64,000 nt of DNA from Dolomedes plantarius (lineage: Eukaryota > Arthropoda > Arachnida > Araneae > Dolomedidae): contig OU015493.1 of assembly GCA_907164885.2 (NCBI GenBank), positions 49,701,390-49,765,389 of the forward strand. Direction: 5' to 3'. The notes beneath the pieces were generated by a model, which had not been told where the DNA came from, ran no database searches, and was given only the letters and a program-made list of their open reading frames with translations. The position numbers and the translations under genes are program-made. Positions 25,564-35,600 of the stretch are shown one piece after another (the stretch's first letter is position 1; each line of letters starts with the position of its first letter).

Positions 25564-25683
25564 CTATAGATCCACATGAAATATTGAATACCGAATAAAC
25601 TTGCTTTCCACATAATACTGAGAAATCAATTCCGAAACTTTATTGAATTCCCATAAAATTTCTTGACAAACAGAACAATTCAT
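25564..25683 (-). other. Repeated 39-codon open frame, copy A
   Basis: Starts MNCSVCQEILWEFNKVS and ends SIFHVDL then TAG. The same frame, exactly 120 nt long, occurs at 27319-27438 and 31190-31309 in the spacer block of the satellite field. A CxxC pair (NCSVCQ) is kept in all three. About 14 of 120 positions differ between copies A and B, mostly changing the amino acid, so selection on a protein is not supported. No upstream partner exon is recognised. Confidence 0.4.
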
Positions 25684-26200
25684 CGCAAATTCTAACTATA
25701 ACTTAACTCAGTATTACAGTACTACAATAATTATAAAAAATTTTTTCCTTAACAATATTATGCTTTAACTATATTATGCTTATATTCTCCGTATACAGAT
25801 TTAACCAGTTCATCGTTAAAAATGTTGTAGATGCATAGTTTGAGCTTATAAGGTATTATCCGTTAGCAGGCCATTATTATAAGATGTTGCCATTAAGCCG
25901 AACTTACAAAATCTACAATAATTACAAGCAATTTTTTTTCATGAAAAATTAAATTTACCTTAATAATTTTATGTTTATTTGCTCTATATATAGATTTTTC
26001 TGTATTACAGTTTATCATTTATAAAGTTGTATACGGACAGTTTGAGCTTATAAAGAATTATCTGCTGGCAGACCATTATTTGTTGCAATTAAATCGGACA
26101 TCCAAATACTACAACAATTAAAAGCAAAGTTTTTTTCTCGAAAAATAGATTTTATCCCAATATTACGTTTATTATCTAATATATAGATATTTTGCTACTT

Positions 26201-26705
26201 TTCTGTTATAAGCACTACAATCATTTTCACACCAATTTGGCGCATTTTCAAAAATAGCCTCAACGAAAGAAAAGTAACGCGATATAATCACACTAATAAT
26301 TGGCAAATTACAATTTTTAAATACACAAATCTCGAGATTAAAGAATCACGAGACGATATGAGATGGATTATTTTTGTGGTCATAGAGATAACGAGACTTC
26401 ATGGAATGCCGTAATTAAATACTCTTACTTTAGTTTGTAATTAATTTAGAATCCGTCAGAAATTCGGACCATATTTTTACGTAATGGATTTTAAAATATA
26501 GAATTTGCCTAAAGGTGAGGAGGCAGCTATTACATTATTTCAAGAACAAGGTATCCTCTATAAAGCAAGAAAGTGTGCAAATAATCATATAATGAGCTTG
26601 AACTGGTTTAAAATTTTTTTAACCAGTTCAATATAAGTTTTTTACCATTTTCTTTTAAATTTCGTCAAGATTAAAAATGGGCCAAGTGTAGTGCTTATAA
26701 CGGAA
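26201..26705. mobile_element. TIR element inside the satellite field, superfamily unassigned
   Basis: TTCTGTTATAAGCACTACA (26201-26219) returns inverted as TGTAGTGCTTATAACGGAA (26687-26705), with weaker similarity inward (TTGGCGCATTTT / TTGGCCCATTTT). The ~505-bp insert splits a monomer; TAGAT(A)TTTTGCTA on the left and CAGATTTTTCTA on the right may be a long or coincidental duplication. No coding frame. Confidence 0.6.
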
Positions 26706-27318
26706 AAAATACAGATTTTTCTATACTACAGTTTATTATTTATAAAATTATACACACACAGTTTGAGCTTATAAGGAATTATCTGCTGGCAGACCATTAT
26801 TATGAGTTGTTGCCATTAAGTCAGATATCGAAAAACTACAATAATTATAATCAAATATTTTTTCTTAAAAAATAAATTTTACCGCAATAATATTATGTTT
26901 ATTATCTCTATATATAGATTTTTCTAAATCACAGTTTATTATTAAAAGTTGTACACGCTTAGTTTGAGCTGATAAGGAAATATCTCTCGAAGAAAATAGT
27001 CAGATATTAAAAAACTACAGTAATTCTAAGCAAAGTTTTATTTCTCGAAAAATAAATTTTCCCCCTATAATATTCTGTTTATTATCTCCATGTATGGATT
27101 TTTATATACTACAATTTGTCCTTTAAAATGTTGTATACATATGGTTTGAGCTTATAAAGAATTTTGTTAAGAATCAATATACATACCTAATTCAAAGACC
27201 AATACCCTACTTTTACATATTTAAATTTACATATTATACTGATATGTGTAAATAATGCGTCTCCACAATTCTCATACACGGAATAAATTGATTTATCCTC
27301 CATCACCATTAGAGTGCT

Positions 27319-27438
27319 TTATATATCCGCATGAAATATTGAATATTGAATAAACTCACTTTCCGCATAAGACTGAGAAATCACATCCGAAACTTTATTG
27401 AATTTCCATAAAATTTCTTGACAAACGGAACAATTCAC
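27319..27438 (-). other. Repeated 39-codon open frame, copy B
   Basis: Reads VNCSVCQEILWKFNKVS...SIFHADI then TAA; GTG replaces the ATG of the other copies. In this copy the frame stays open further upstream (to 27558). Confidence 0.4.
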
Positions 27439-27938
27439 CCCAAATCTAATTATTACTGTATTCAGTACCACAATACTACAATAATATAAACAATTTTTCT
27501 CTTGTATTTTTTTTGCCTCAATAGTAACCTTATTTTCTCCGTATACTAATTTCTCCATACTAGAATTTATAATTAAAAAAATGTATGCACACTGTTTGAG
27601 TTTATAAGGAATTATCTGTTAGCAGACTATTATTACGAGATGTTGCCATTAAACTGGATATACAAATACTACAATATTATAAGCAAAAATTTTTCGTGAA
27701 AAATAAATTTTACCCCTATAATAATATATTTATTATCTCCATATATAGATTTTTTATAGAACACATTATCATTAAAAAATGTTGAATACGCAAAGTTTGA
27801 GCTCATAAGGAATTATCATCTGGAAGACCATTATTGTGAGTTGTTGCCGCTAAATCGGATATCTAAAAATCTACAATAATTATAAGCAGAGTTATTTAAT
27901 GGAAAATCCATTTTACCGAATAACATTAGATTTATTAC

Positions 27939-27940
<2 letters not shown>

Positions 27941-27999
<59 letters not shown>
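27941..27999. repeat. (CT)n-(TA)n microsatellite
   Basis: A short CT run passes into TA dinucleotides, ending in the TA that flanks the next transposon. Confidence 0.95.
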
Positions 28000-28000
<1 letters not shown>

Positions 28001-29215
28001 TGAAGTGCCACTGAATTAAGGATAAAAAAACCTATGCAAATTGTGTAGCGCTGCGCATCATGTATGCGCAAGTCAGGGCGCTGTGGTAACTGCATATATA
28101 GCGCGTACAGTAGTTGTTCTGAATTAGTTGTTGGAATTGCCAGTATGGGTAAACTGCCTGATTTTGACGCCTTCGATCGCGGACAAATCGTAGGTGCGCG
28201 ACGCATGGGCCATTCAATTTCCGAAATCGTCAGACAGCTAGGATTTTCAAGCTCGACAGTGTCAAGAGTATACCAAGAATACATTGGATGGTGGAAAAAA
28301 AACTAGCGATCGGGCAAACTGCAAAGGACAATTAGCCTTGACAGTGCGTGGTGAGAGACGGCTCAGGCGTATTGTACGTAGCCAGCGAAATCAAACATTA
28401 GCTCAAATAACCACCCAGTTTAATGACGGTGCCAGTCGTACAGTCAGTAAACGGACTGTGCAATGCTCGCTTCACCGTATGGGTTTCGGGAGCCGTCGAC
28501 CTACGAGAGTACCATTGCTCTATACTCTCCATCGGGCTGTACGTCTTGCCTGGGCAAGAGAGCACACACACTGGAGTGTAGAGGACTGGAAAAGAGTAGC
28601 ATGAAGTGATGAGTCTCAATTCCGACTACTTAACGCCGTCGGGAGGCTGAGAATATGGCGTCAGGCTCATGAAGCCATGGATCCTGCATGCCTGGCTGGA
28701 ACTGTACAAGGGCATGGTGGCTCAATCATGGTATGGGGTGATTTTTCGTGTCACAGTTTGGGATCTTTGATGCGTGTACCATCCTCCCTCAATGCAATTC
28801 GGTACGTAGAGTTGCTGGTTAATCACCTCCATCCGTTTATGCAGTCCTGTTATCCGCACGTTAATAGAGTTTTCCAGCAAGACAACTGTACCTCTCACAA
28901 GTCTCGGTTGGCTACTGGATGGTTGGATGAGCATTCCTGTGACTTCTTTGTCATGAATTGGCCACCTAGAAGCCCAGACTTAAATCCTGTTGAACATTTT
29001 TGGGATGTTTTGGAACAAGGCGTGAAAAGCCATCACACAGCACCAAAGAACCTTACTGAATTATGGACAGCCTTAGCCAATATTGGGCAAGCTATTCCCG
29101 TGGAACGTTTCCAGAAACTTGTTGAATCTATGCCTCGTCGTGTGGCAGCCGTTATCAAGGCCAGAGGAGGCCCAACTCGTCACTAGGTAGGTATCCCTAA
29201 TTCAGTGGCACTTCA

Positions 29216-29216
<1 letters not shown>
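28000..29216 (+). mobile_element. Tc1-like transposon A, nearly intact
   Basis: A 1217-bp element with ~25-bp inverted ends: CTGAAGTGCCACTGAATTA starts at 28000 and returns inverted up to 29216. TA is present on both sides (27998-27999 and 29217-29218), each being the edge of a (TA)n array. It carries one transposase gene on the plus strand, filling most of its length, as usual for the superfamily. Confidence 0.9.
28145..29186 (+). pseudogene. Tc1-like transposase A, one frameshift and one stop
   Basis: About 346 codons from ATG 28145 (MGKLPDFDAFDRGQIVGARR). An N-terminal helix-turn-helix (SEIVRQLGFSSSTVSRVYQE) is followed by a second, Arg-rich binding region. The catalytic core has the first aspartate in SDESQF, the second in FQQDNC, and the glutamate in PDLNPVEHFW. 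By my count 36 residues separate the last two, instead of the 34 of classic Tc1. Two lesions only: a frameshift in an A8 run near 28293-28303, and TGA at 28602-28604 just before SDESQF. The C-terminus (SMPRRVAAVIKARGG) is complete. Its role was excision and reinsertion of the element at TA sites in the nucleus. Otherwise it looks recently active. Confidence 0.9.

Positions 29217-29250
<34 letters not shown>
29217..29250. repeat. (TA)n spacer between two Tc1 elements
   Basis: Only 34 bp of TA dinucleotides separate the tips of transposons A and B, so each element has its TA target duplication inside this tract. Confidence 0.95.
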
Positions 29251-29253
<3 letters not shown>

Positions 29254-30779
29254 TCACTAAAGTTAAGCACGGAGAGGTAAAATGCGAAAAAATGTACAAG
29301 TACTGCTTTGATTGACATGAAATGCTGCAAGTAGCTCTATGTTTATTCATGAAACAAAACAAAGAATTACGTACAGAGAAAAAAATATATTGAATTTTCA
29401 TAAATTATAAGATGACGTCATATTTGCGTCATTAACAAAATGCTGTTTAAATGCACAACAAACAACAAAAACCGAGTTTAATAGTGCATGTGAGCACCCC
29501 TCACCTTCATATAAAGTGTACAGGGTGTGATCATGCTTGTTACGAAATGACCAACCACCGCAGAGTCCAGTAATCGCCCTTCCTCCTGTAGGGCAGTTTC
29601 TAAATCTCTGAGAGTAGCTGGAGGTGGGAAACGTCTACATACAGCACGACCGAGGGCATCCCAATGATTTTCAATTGGATTAAGGTCCGGCGACTAAGCC
29701 GGCCACTCCATACGCGCAATCCCCTCACTCTCCAGAAAGTCGTCAACGAAGACAGCTCTATGGGGACGGGCATTATCGTCCATTAAAACGAAAGAAAGAC
29801 CAACTGCTGCAGCGTACAGTTTCACAGTCTGGTCTAGGACTTCATCTCGATACCGTACAGCCGTCATAGAATCTCGCCTGTAGATGTGCAGGTCGGTGCG
29901 ATATCCCAATGAAATCCCTGCCCAGGCCATGATGCTTCCACCGCGGAATGCATGATGTTCGGTGATGTTCTCGGGCCGATTGCGTGTCCTTTTTTCCCTC
30001 CAGACCCTTATACGCTTATCATCGGGTTGTAGGGAAAATCTGGACTCATCTGTGAACATAACGTTGCCCCAATCAGATACAGTCCAATTCACATACTGGC
30101 GGCACCACTTTAATCGTGCCCCTCTGGATTGGACGGATAAAGGAACACAAACTCGTGGTATCTGGGTGTACAGAACATTCATGTGTAGTCTCCGATGAAC
30201 AGAAGAGGCAGATATCGTCTTACCAATGGCCGCTGCAACCATAGATGTCACACGAGTGGAGGTCGATCTTCGATTCCGCATGGCTACAACAGCAATATAT
30301 CGATCTTCCGAGGGGGTCGTAACCCTTGTACGACCGGCTACAGGTCTTCGGACAACTGTTTGGCTAATTTGGAATTGCTTCCATAATCGGGAAATGACGG
30401 AATGATGAACGCCGAAGAAAAGAGCAACATCTATGATAGACTGTCCTGCTTCAATTCGTCCGACAGCCCGCCAGCGCTCAGAATCTTTCATTCGTCTTCC
30501 GGAAGCCATAAAAACACGTCTAGCTTGAAAGCAAGTCGTACGAATGTTCTAAACACCTTTCATCAGCAGTTACATGCAACTCCTGTAACACTTCACAATG
30601 CCGGCTTCTTATACGACTGCCTGTTTTACATATTTCTCGACGCGAAAAAGTGATTGGATGTTACCTAACATATTCGCATACTTCCTTCTACCTTTTCAGC
30701 AAATTTCAGCTTTTTTAATTCAGATTGGCTTACGGAAATTAACATTTTCCTCTTCGTGCTTAACTTTTGGAAATGAGTG
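29251..30779 (-). mobile_element. Tc1-like transposon B, nearly intact
   Basis: A 1529-bp element. The left tip CACTCACTAAAGTTAAGCAC is mirrored at the right (CACTCATTTCCAAAAGTTAA inward from 30779), and GTTAAGCACG...GAGG.AAAATG continues in both. TA flanks both sides (29249-29250 and 30780-30781). It carries one transposase gene on the minus strand. About 270 bp lies between the gene start and the right tip. Confidence 0.9.
29478..30509 (-). pseudogene. Tc1-like transposase B, single in-frame stop
   Basis: Reads as one 343-codon frame from MASGRRMKDSERWRAVGRIE, broken only by TAG at 29696-29694 within WPA-stop-SPDLNPIE. The paired helix-turn-helix region includes VALFFGVHHSVISRLWKQF, and the Arg-rich linker VVRRPVAGRTRV follows. 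The catalytic triad is complete: FTDESRF, LMDDNARPH and PIENHW, with 34 residues between the second aspartate and the glutamate (DD34E). One base change would account for the stop. The C-terminus ends KVRGAHMHY. Apart from the stop I see no damage, so the copy is young or the stop is a very recent mutation. Confidence 0.92.
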
Positions 30780-31189
30780 TATATATAATACTAAATTTTT
30801 TCATTAAAAAACGTTGTATACGCGCAGTTTCAGCTTCTAAGGAAACATCTGGCAGACCCTTATTGTCAGTTTTTGCCATTTAGTAGGATATCTGAAGACT
30901 ACAATAATTATAAGCAAAGATTTTTCATTCAAAAATAAATTTTAACCTAGTAATATTATGCTTATTATCTCAGTACATAGATTTTTCTATACTACAGTTC
31001 ATCATAAAAAAAATTTTATATGCATAGTTTGAACTTTTAAGTAACTGTATTACGGATCAATATTAATACCTAGTTCAAAGACTAATACCCTACTTTTATA
31101 TATTTAAATTATATCTGTATAAATAATGCACCTACAGAATTCTCATACACGTAATAGATTGATTTATTATCCATCACCATTAGAATGCT

Positions 31190-31309
31190 TTATAGATGCA
31201 CATGAAATATTGAATATCGAGTAAACTTACTTTTTGCATAACGCTGAGAAATCACTTCCGAAACTTTATTGAATTCCCATAAAATTTCTTGACAAACAGA
31301 ACAATTCAT
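31190..31309 (-). other. Repeated 39-codon open frame, copy C
   Basis: Reads MNCSVCQEILWEFNKVS...SIFHVHL then TAA. Same length and boundaries as copies A and B. Confidence 0.4.
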
Positions 31310-31385
31310 CTCAATTCTAACTATTGCCGAACTCAGTACTACATTATAATTAGAGCTACTGCGAAAAAAATTATTTAGCAATTTC

Positions 31386-31917
31386 AAAAGGTTTAACAGT
31401 AAAGGCGTAATGTATTTTAAAAATTGGACAATTGACTACATTTCGGAGTAAAAGGTAAACTATCCAAATAGTAACCTTTCTAGTTTTTGTCACTTCGTAT
31501 TAGACAAAATTGAAAACAATTTTTCCTTTCTGGATTTCTCACTTTAGTCTTAAAAGTACATTTCCTTTGAGAATTATAACCACACAGAATTTTCTGTCAC
31601 CGTATAAACTTTATTTGTAGGATGGAGATTTCTTTTAAAGATTCAAAAATTAATTTCGTACAATATTTAATTTCTTTCATTAATTTGAAGTTACTCACAG
31701 AATTCATCTGTAAATTTATTTGCTTTAACTTATGTAATGAACGCATTTTTCTTTTTAGATTTTATTTATCGTGAAATGCAGTGAAAAAGATATATTTGAG
31801 ATAATTGGAATTAATTGAACAATGGAGATTTTTATGAAAACATTCAACAGGATAAAAAATGTAATCTGATAGAAACCATAAATGTAAAAGTAAACTACAT
31901 CTTTCACATTAATATTA

Positions 31918-31918
<1 letters not shown>
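31386..31918. other. AT-rich stretch, nothing recognised
   Basis: No gene or element ends seen between the satellite field and the next (TA)n array. Confidence 0.45.

Positions 31919-31997
<79 letters not shown>
31919..31997. repeat. (TA)n microsatellite
   Basis: Left flank of the palindromic mariner derivative. Confidence 0.95.
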
Positions 31998-31998
<1 letters not shown>

Positions 31999-32094
31999 GA
32001 GGGTCATTTTTAAAGAAAGAAACCTTTTCTAATGGAGTAAGAGAAACTTTAGTTATGAATGTAAATTGTATCACAAACTAAAATGTGAACATTT

Positions 32095-32345
32095 TTTCAC
32101 TTTTCAACATACTCACCATTAACATTTAAATATTTGTCAAGTCGTGTCACCAGCTTTTGCATCCCATCATCAAAGAACTCTGCCGCCGGACCGTTAAACC
32201 AGTTAGTAACGGTTTCTTTCAACATGTCATCATTTTCCAAGCGCTTTCCACCAAGAAATTCCTTAAGTTTTGGACACAGATGAAATTCTGATGGTGCTAA
32301 GTCAGGGCTGTATGGTGGATGATCCAGGAATTCCCAATGAAAATT
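32095..32345 (-). pseudogene. mariner transposase C-terminus, left arm
   Basis: On the minus strand: PPYSPDLAPSEFHLCPKLKE, FLGGKRLENDDM, VTNWFNGPAAEFFDDGMQKL and VTRLDKYLNVNGEYVEK, then a stop. This is the mariner C-terminus from the third catalytic position on; here the expected aspartate reads Glu (PSEF), while the right arm has PSDF. The N-terminal part is absent. Confidence 0.8.
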
Positions 32346-32364
32346 GTCAAAGTCGACGGAGCGG

Positions 32365-32692
32365 ACTGCTCTCTAGCGGCGTCGTTCTGCTTCACGACAA
32401 ATCACGGCCTCACGTTGCGGCAAGAACAAAGACACAACTGGACAATTTTCTCTAAGAATTTTTAGATCAACCACCATACAGCCCTGACTTAGCACCATCA
32501 GACTTTCATCTGTTTCCACAACTTAAGGAATTTCTTGGTGGAAAGCGCTTGGAAAATGATGACAGGTTGAAAAAAACTGTTACTAACTGGTTTAACGATC
32601 CGGTGGCAGAGTTCTTTGATGATAGTATGCTAAAACCGGTGACACGCCTTGACAAATGTTTAAATATTAATGGTGACTATCTTGAAAGGTGA
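32365..32692 (+). pseudogene. mariner transposase C-terminal third, right arm
   Basis: On the plus strand: GVVLLHDKSRPHVAARTKTQ, LDNFL, a stop (TAA 32453-32455), then DQPPYSPDLAPSDFHLFPQL and VTNWFNDPVAEFF, ending NINGDYLER and TGA. The second and third aspartates (LLHD and PSD) are 34 residues apart. The first catalytic aspartate and the DNA-binding domain are missing. Confidence 0.85.
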
Positions 32693-32790
32693 AAAAATGT
32701 TCATATTTTAGTTTGTGATACACTTTACGTTCATAACTAAAGTTTCTTTTACTCCATTACAAAACGGTTCTTACTTAAAAAATGACCCTC

Positions 32791-32791
<1 letters not shown>

Positions 32792-32882
<91 letters not shown>

Positions 32883-32892
32883 GTAAGTAAGT
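32792..32892. repeat. (TA)n-(GT)n-(AAGT)n compound microsatellite
   Basis: TA to about 32846, GT to about 32880, then AAGT three times. Confidence 0.95.
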
Positions 32893-32894
32893 AA

Positions 32895-33326
32895 TGTTAT
32901 GAATGTAAATTATAATTAACTAGGTTTAATTGGGTTAAAATTAGGCAAATTAATGTTAAACGGTAAATTACTATTAGATTTTTTAGTAGTTTTCCAATTT
33001 GGGAAGTAGAGTTGTTTTTTAATGCAGCGGAGAATTCACAAAACTATGAGGTCATCAATGATTAATTGCCTAGCTCGTACTCGGACTAACGCAATCTTCG
33101 AATGTTCAGAATTACGCTAGTCTGAATCACGATGCTTCGTCCGCGTAATTGCAGCGCGCGAAAAAGAAAAAGCATAGGTTAGGGAATATATTCGGGGAGG
33201 CAGGTCGCATGTCGCGGGGAATTGAGATGATTAAAAATGGTGATTTAGCTGGTTTGATTAGATTTTTTTTTAGATGTTGAGAAATAAAGTCTTTAATTGT
33301 TATTTAACTCGTAGTTATTTGCCACA
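32895..33326 (+). repeat. Possible solo LTR
   Basis: Starts TGTTATGAATG and can be ended at TTGCCACA (TG...CA), with AATAAAG about 40 bp before the end as a polyadenylation signal. No matching target duplication is found (the left edge is an AAGT microsatellite). No second copy or coding part is in the window. Tentative. Confidence 0.3.
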
Positions 33327-33393
33327 GGCCTTAATGATGATTGCCTTAATGATGATTAATTATTTAGATAAAGGTTACGTGGTGTAAGCCTGG

Positions 33394-33398
<5 letters not shown>

Positions 33399-33443
<45 letters not shown>

Positions 33444-33450
33444 TTATTTA

Positions 33451-33503
<53 letters not shown>

Positions 33504-33505
33504 AT
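33399..33505. repeat. (TA)n-(TATT)n-(TA)n-(GT)n compound microsatellite
   Basis: Two TA runs separated by TTTATTTATTTATC and closed by (GT)n. Confidence 0.95.
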
Positions 33506-33643
33506 AAGTAATAATAACGTCCCACCATTTATTAATTATATTCCTTTCATTTGTTCTTTTCCTATACTCGTAAAATATTTTATTTGCCAAAAAGAAAAAG
33601 AAAATAATATTATTAAGTTTCTTATTTTTAGCAAATAAATAAT

Positions 33644-33646
<3 letters not shown>

Positions 33647-33725
<79 letters not shown>
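33647..33725. repeat. (TA)n microsatellite
   Basis: Pure TA dinucleotides. Confidence 0.95.
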
Positions 33726-33727
<2 letters not shown>

Positions 33728-34175
33728 AAATGGAATAAAAAGAATATCGCATAAAAACAGATAAATATATACATTAAATATACATCGTTTCGATTTGGCT
33801 TCAAACGTATTTTTTATGAAATAATTACTTATCCATACATTCTGCCAATTTCAGTGAAAAAATTTTGTAACTGAGGTACATTTTCTTATGAATGTTTGTG
33901 GCCTTTCTTCGAGCACTATGCCCTCTTTTGCAAGAGGAAGACTAATTAGTCCTCCACTTACAGCGTCAAGCTAAATTTTTGTACATATCCGGTCTGGCAT
34001 CGGTAAAAAAAACTTTTAATACCCATTGGAAATTTTTAAATGCCCCGAGTATGCCAGTCATAATATTTTATATCCCTGTATTCCTCTCCTAGCACTGCTT
34101 AAATTTAATGATAAAACAGTGTTGTTGTCTGTCCCTTCGGCCTCAGCAGACCAGGTTTCAAGTCCAGAGTATATT
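33728..34175. other. Unassigned sequence
   Basis: No gene or repeat boundary recognised. Confidence 0.4.
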
Positions 34176-34550
34176 CAAGGGCCAGTCAAAAAGTTAGTTG
34201 AACTCGTTGGTAAAAACAATACCGCGTGGAAATTATAGAACAAAGTTTTACTAACATACGAGTATAATATATAATCTATTTCTCGACGTAATAACCTCCT
34301 TTATTTTAATATTCATTGAGGCGTGGCACCAGTTTTTCCATGACATCTGCGAAGAATTGTCGCCCAATATGAGATAACCATTGTTAGGTTGCCACTTGTA
34401 CATCCTTATCCGAGTGATATCGTCGCGTTGCAAGTTCTCGTTTCATGGGACGAGGAAGTCGCATGGCACAAGATTCCACACTTCCCACTTTTCGTTAGAG
34501 AAAGTGTAGTGCATACCGAATTCTTGCCGAAGTGTGCTACAGTTGATACA

Positions 34551-34552
<2 letters not shown>

Positions 34553-34590
<38 letters not shown>
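34553..34590. repeat. (TA)n inside transposase relic
   Basis: Begins exactly at the GATACAGCATATA codons (TVDTAY) of the flipped transposase piece. Confidence 0.9.
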
Positions 34591-34732
34591 TATATAACTT
34601 TTTCAAAAGATTCCTCATTAGGATCGCCGCATGTGGTCTTGCATTGTCAAGCAAGAGCAGAATGCCTATTGAATGTTTACCCGGTTGTCGATCTTTAAGG
34701 GTCTTTCGCAACCACTTCAAGGTTTCCCAATA

Positions 34733-34841
<109 letters not shown>

Positions 34842-34867
34842 CGAAACCATGAAGTGGTTGCGATACA

Positions 34868-34902
<35 letters not shown>
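34868..34902. repeat. (TA)n inside transposase relic
   Basis: Framed by GATACAGCATAT on the left and ATATGCTGTATC on the right, that is by inverted copies of the same coding words. Confidence 0.9.
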
Positions 34903-34903
<1 letters not shown>

Positions 34904-35600
34904 TGTATCAACTGTAGCACCCTTCGGCAAGAATTTGGTATGCACTACACTTTCTCTATTGAAAAAAACACCAGTATCCGCATGGACCTGTTCGGCATTT
35001 CTTTCGTTAAAAATGTGTTTCATTTCTGGTGCGAAATGATGAACCCAAGTCTCCTTACCGGTCCCGATTTAGTCCCAAAAAGCATTTCTTTCCTGTTGAT
35101 AACGTTCCAAAAATGCTAGAGCACTTCCAAATCGTTGCACTTTGTGTTGGTCAATCAATAGACGAGAAGATCTCGTCTACTGTGGAACGTCTGTTTTGAA
35201 GAATGAGTTCATTCACCGGTGCAACGTTCTCATCTGCCGTCGAAGTTGAAGAAACTTATCCTAGGTATCTGTACGGCCATTCTCGAATGAGAGTTACCAG
35301 TTGGCGATAGCTTGGCGCGATGTTGCGTTATCACCATACACTTCGTGCAAATGCCGATAAATGCCAGTGCAGTCACAAACATTTGCCTACAGGAAACTGA
35401 TTAATGCACGAACTTCAAATTCGGAAGCACTGGCAGCTGCCGAAACATATTCAAGATTGAATAGCAAGCAAACTAAACCTGCCACGTTGCAGCCGCTACT
35501 GCACCTTCCGCAACACCTGATGCCACAAAGTTTCAACGAATATGTCTTTTACCAAGAATTTTACGGAGGTTTGCAACTAACTTATTGACTGGCCCTCGTA

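Larger units (their letters stand above)
25070..31385. repeat. Satellite-like field, ~200-bp monomers plus ~300-bp spacer block
   Basis: The motif GTTTGAGCTTATAAGGAATT (with variants) recurs at about 25281, 25836, 26038, 26758, 26955, 27140, 27590, 27795, 30823 and 31024. Neighbouring copies are most often 185-205 bp apart and share CTGCTGGCAGACCATTATTA, TTGTTGCCATTAA, then CTACAATAATTATAAGCAAA and TTTATTATCTCCATATATAG. A second block starting ATGCGTCTACAGAATTCTCA occurs at about 25505, 27257 and 31127. The array is interrupted by a ~505-bp TIR element and two Tc1-like elements. Copies are visibly diverged, so it is not a fresh expansion. Confidence 0.8.
31998..32791. mobile_element. Palindromic mariner derivative (two C-terminal halves head to head)
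   Basis: A 794-bp element with tips CGAGGGTCATTTTTAAAGAA and, inverted, CGAGGGTCATTTTTTAAGTA; TA on both sides (31996-31997, 32792-32793) inside (TA)n arrays. The arms (31998-32349 and 32438-32791) are inverted copies over about 350 bp, separated by an ~88-bp spacer. Each arm includes the transposase C-terminus plus the 3' terminal repeat, so both ends derive from the same end of a mariner. Confidence 0.85.
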
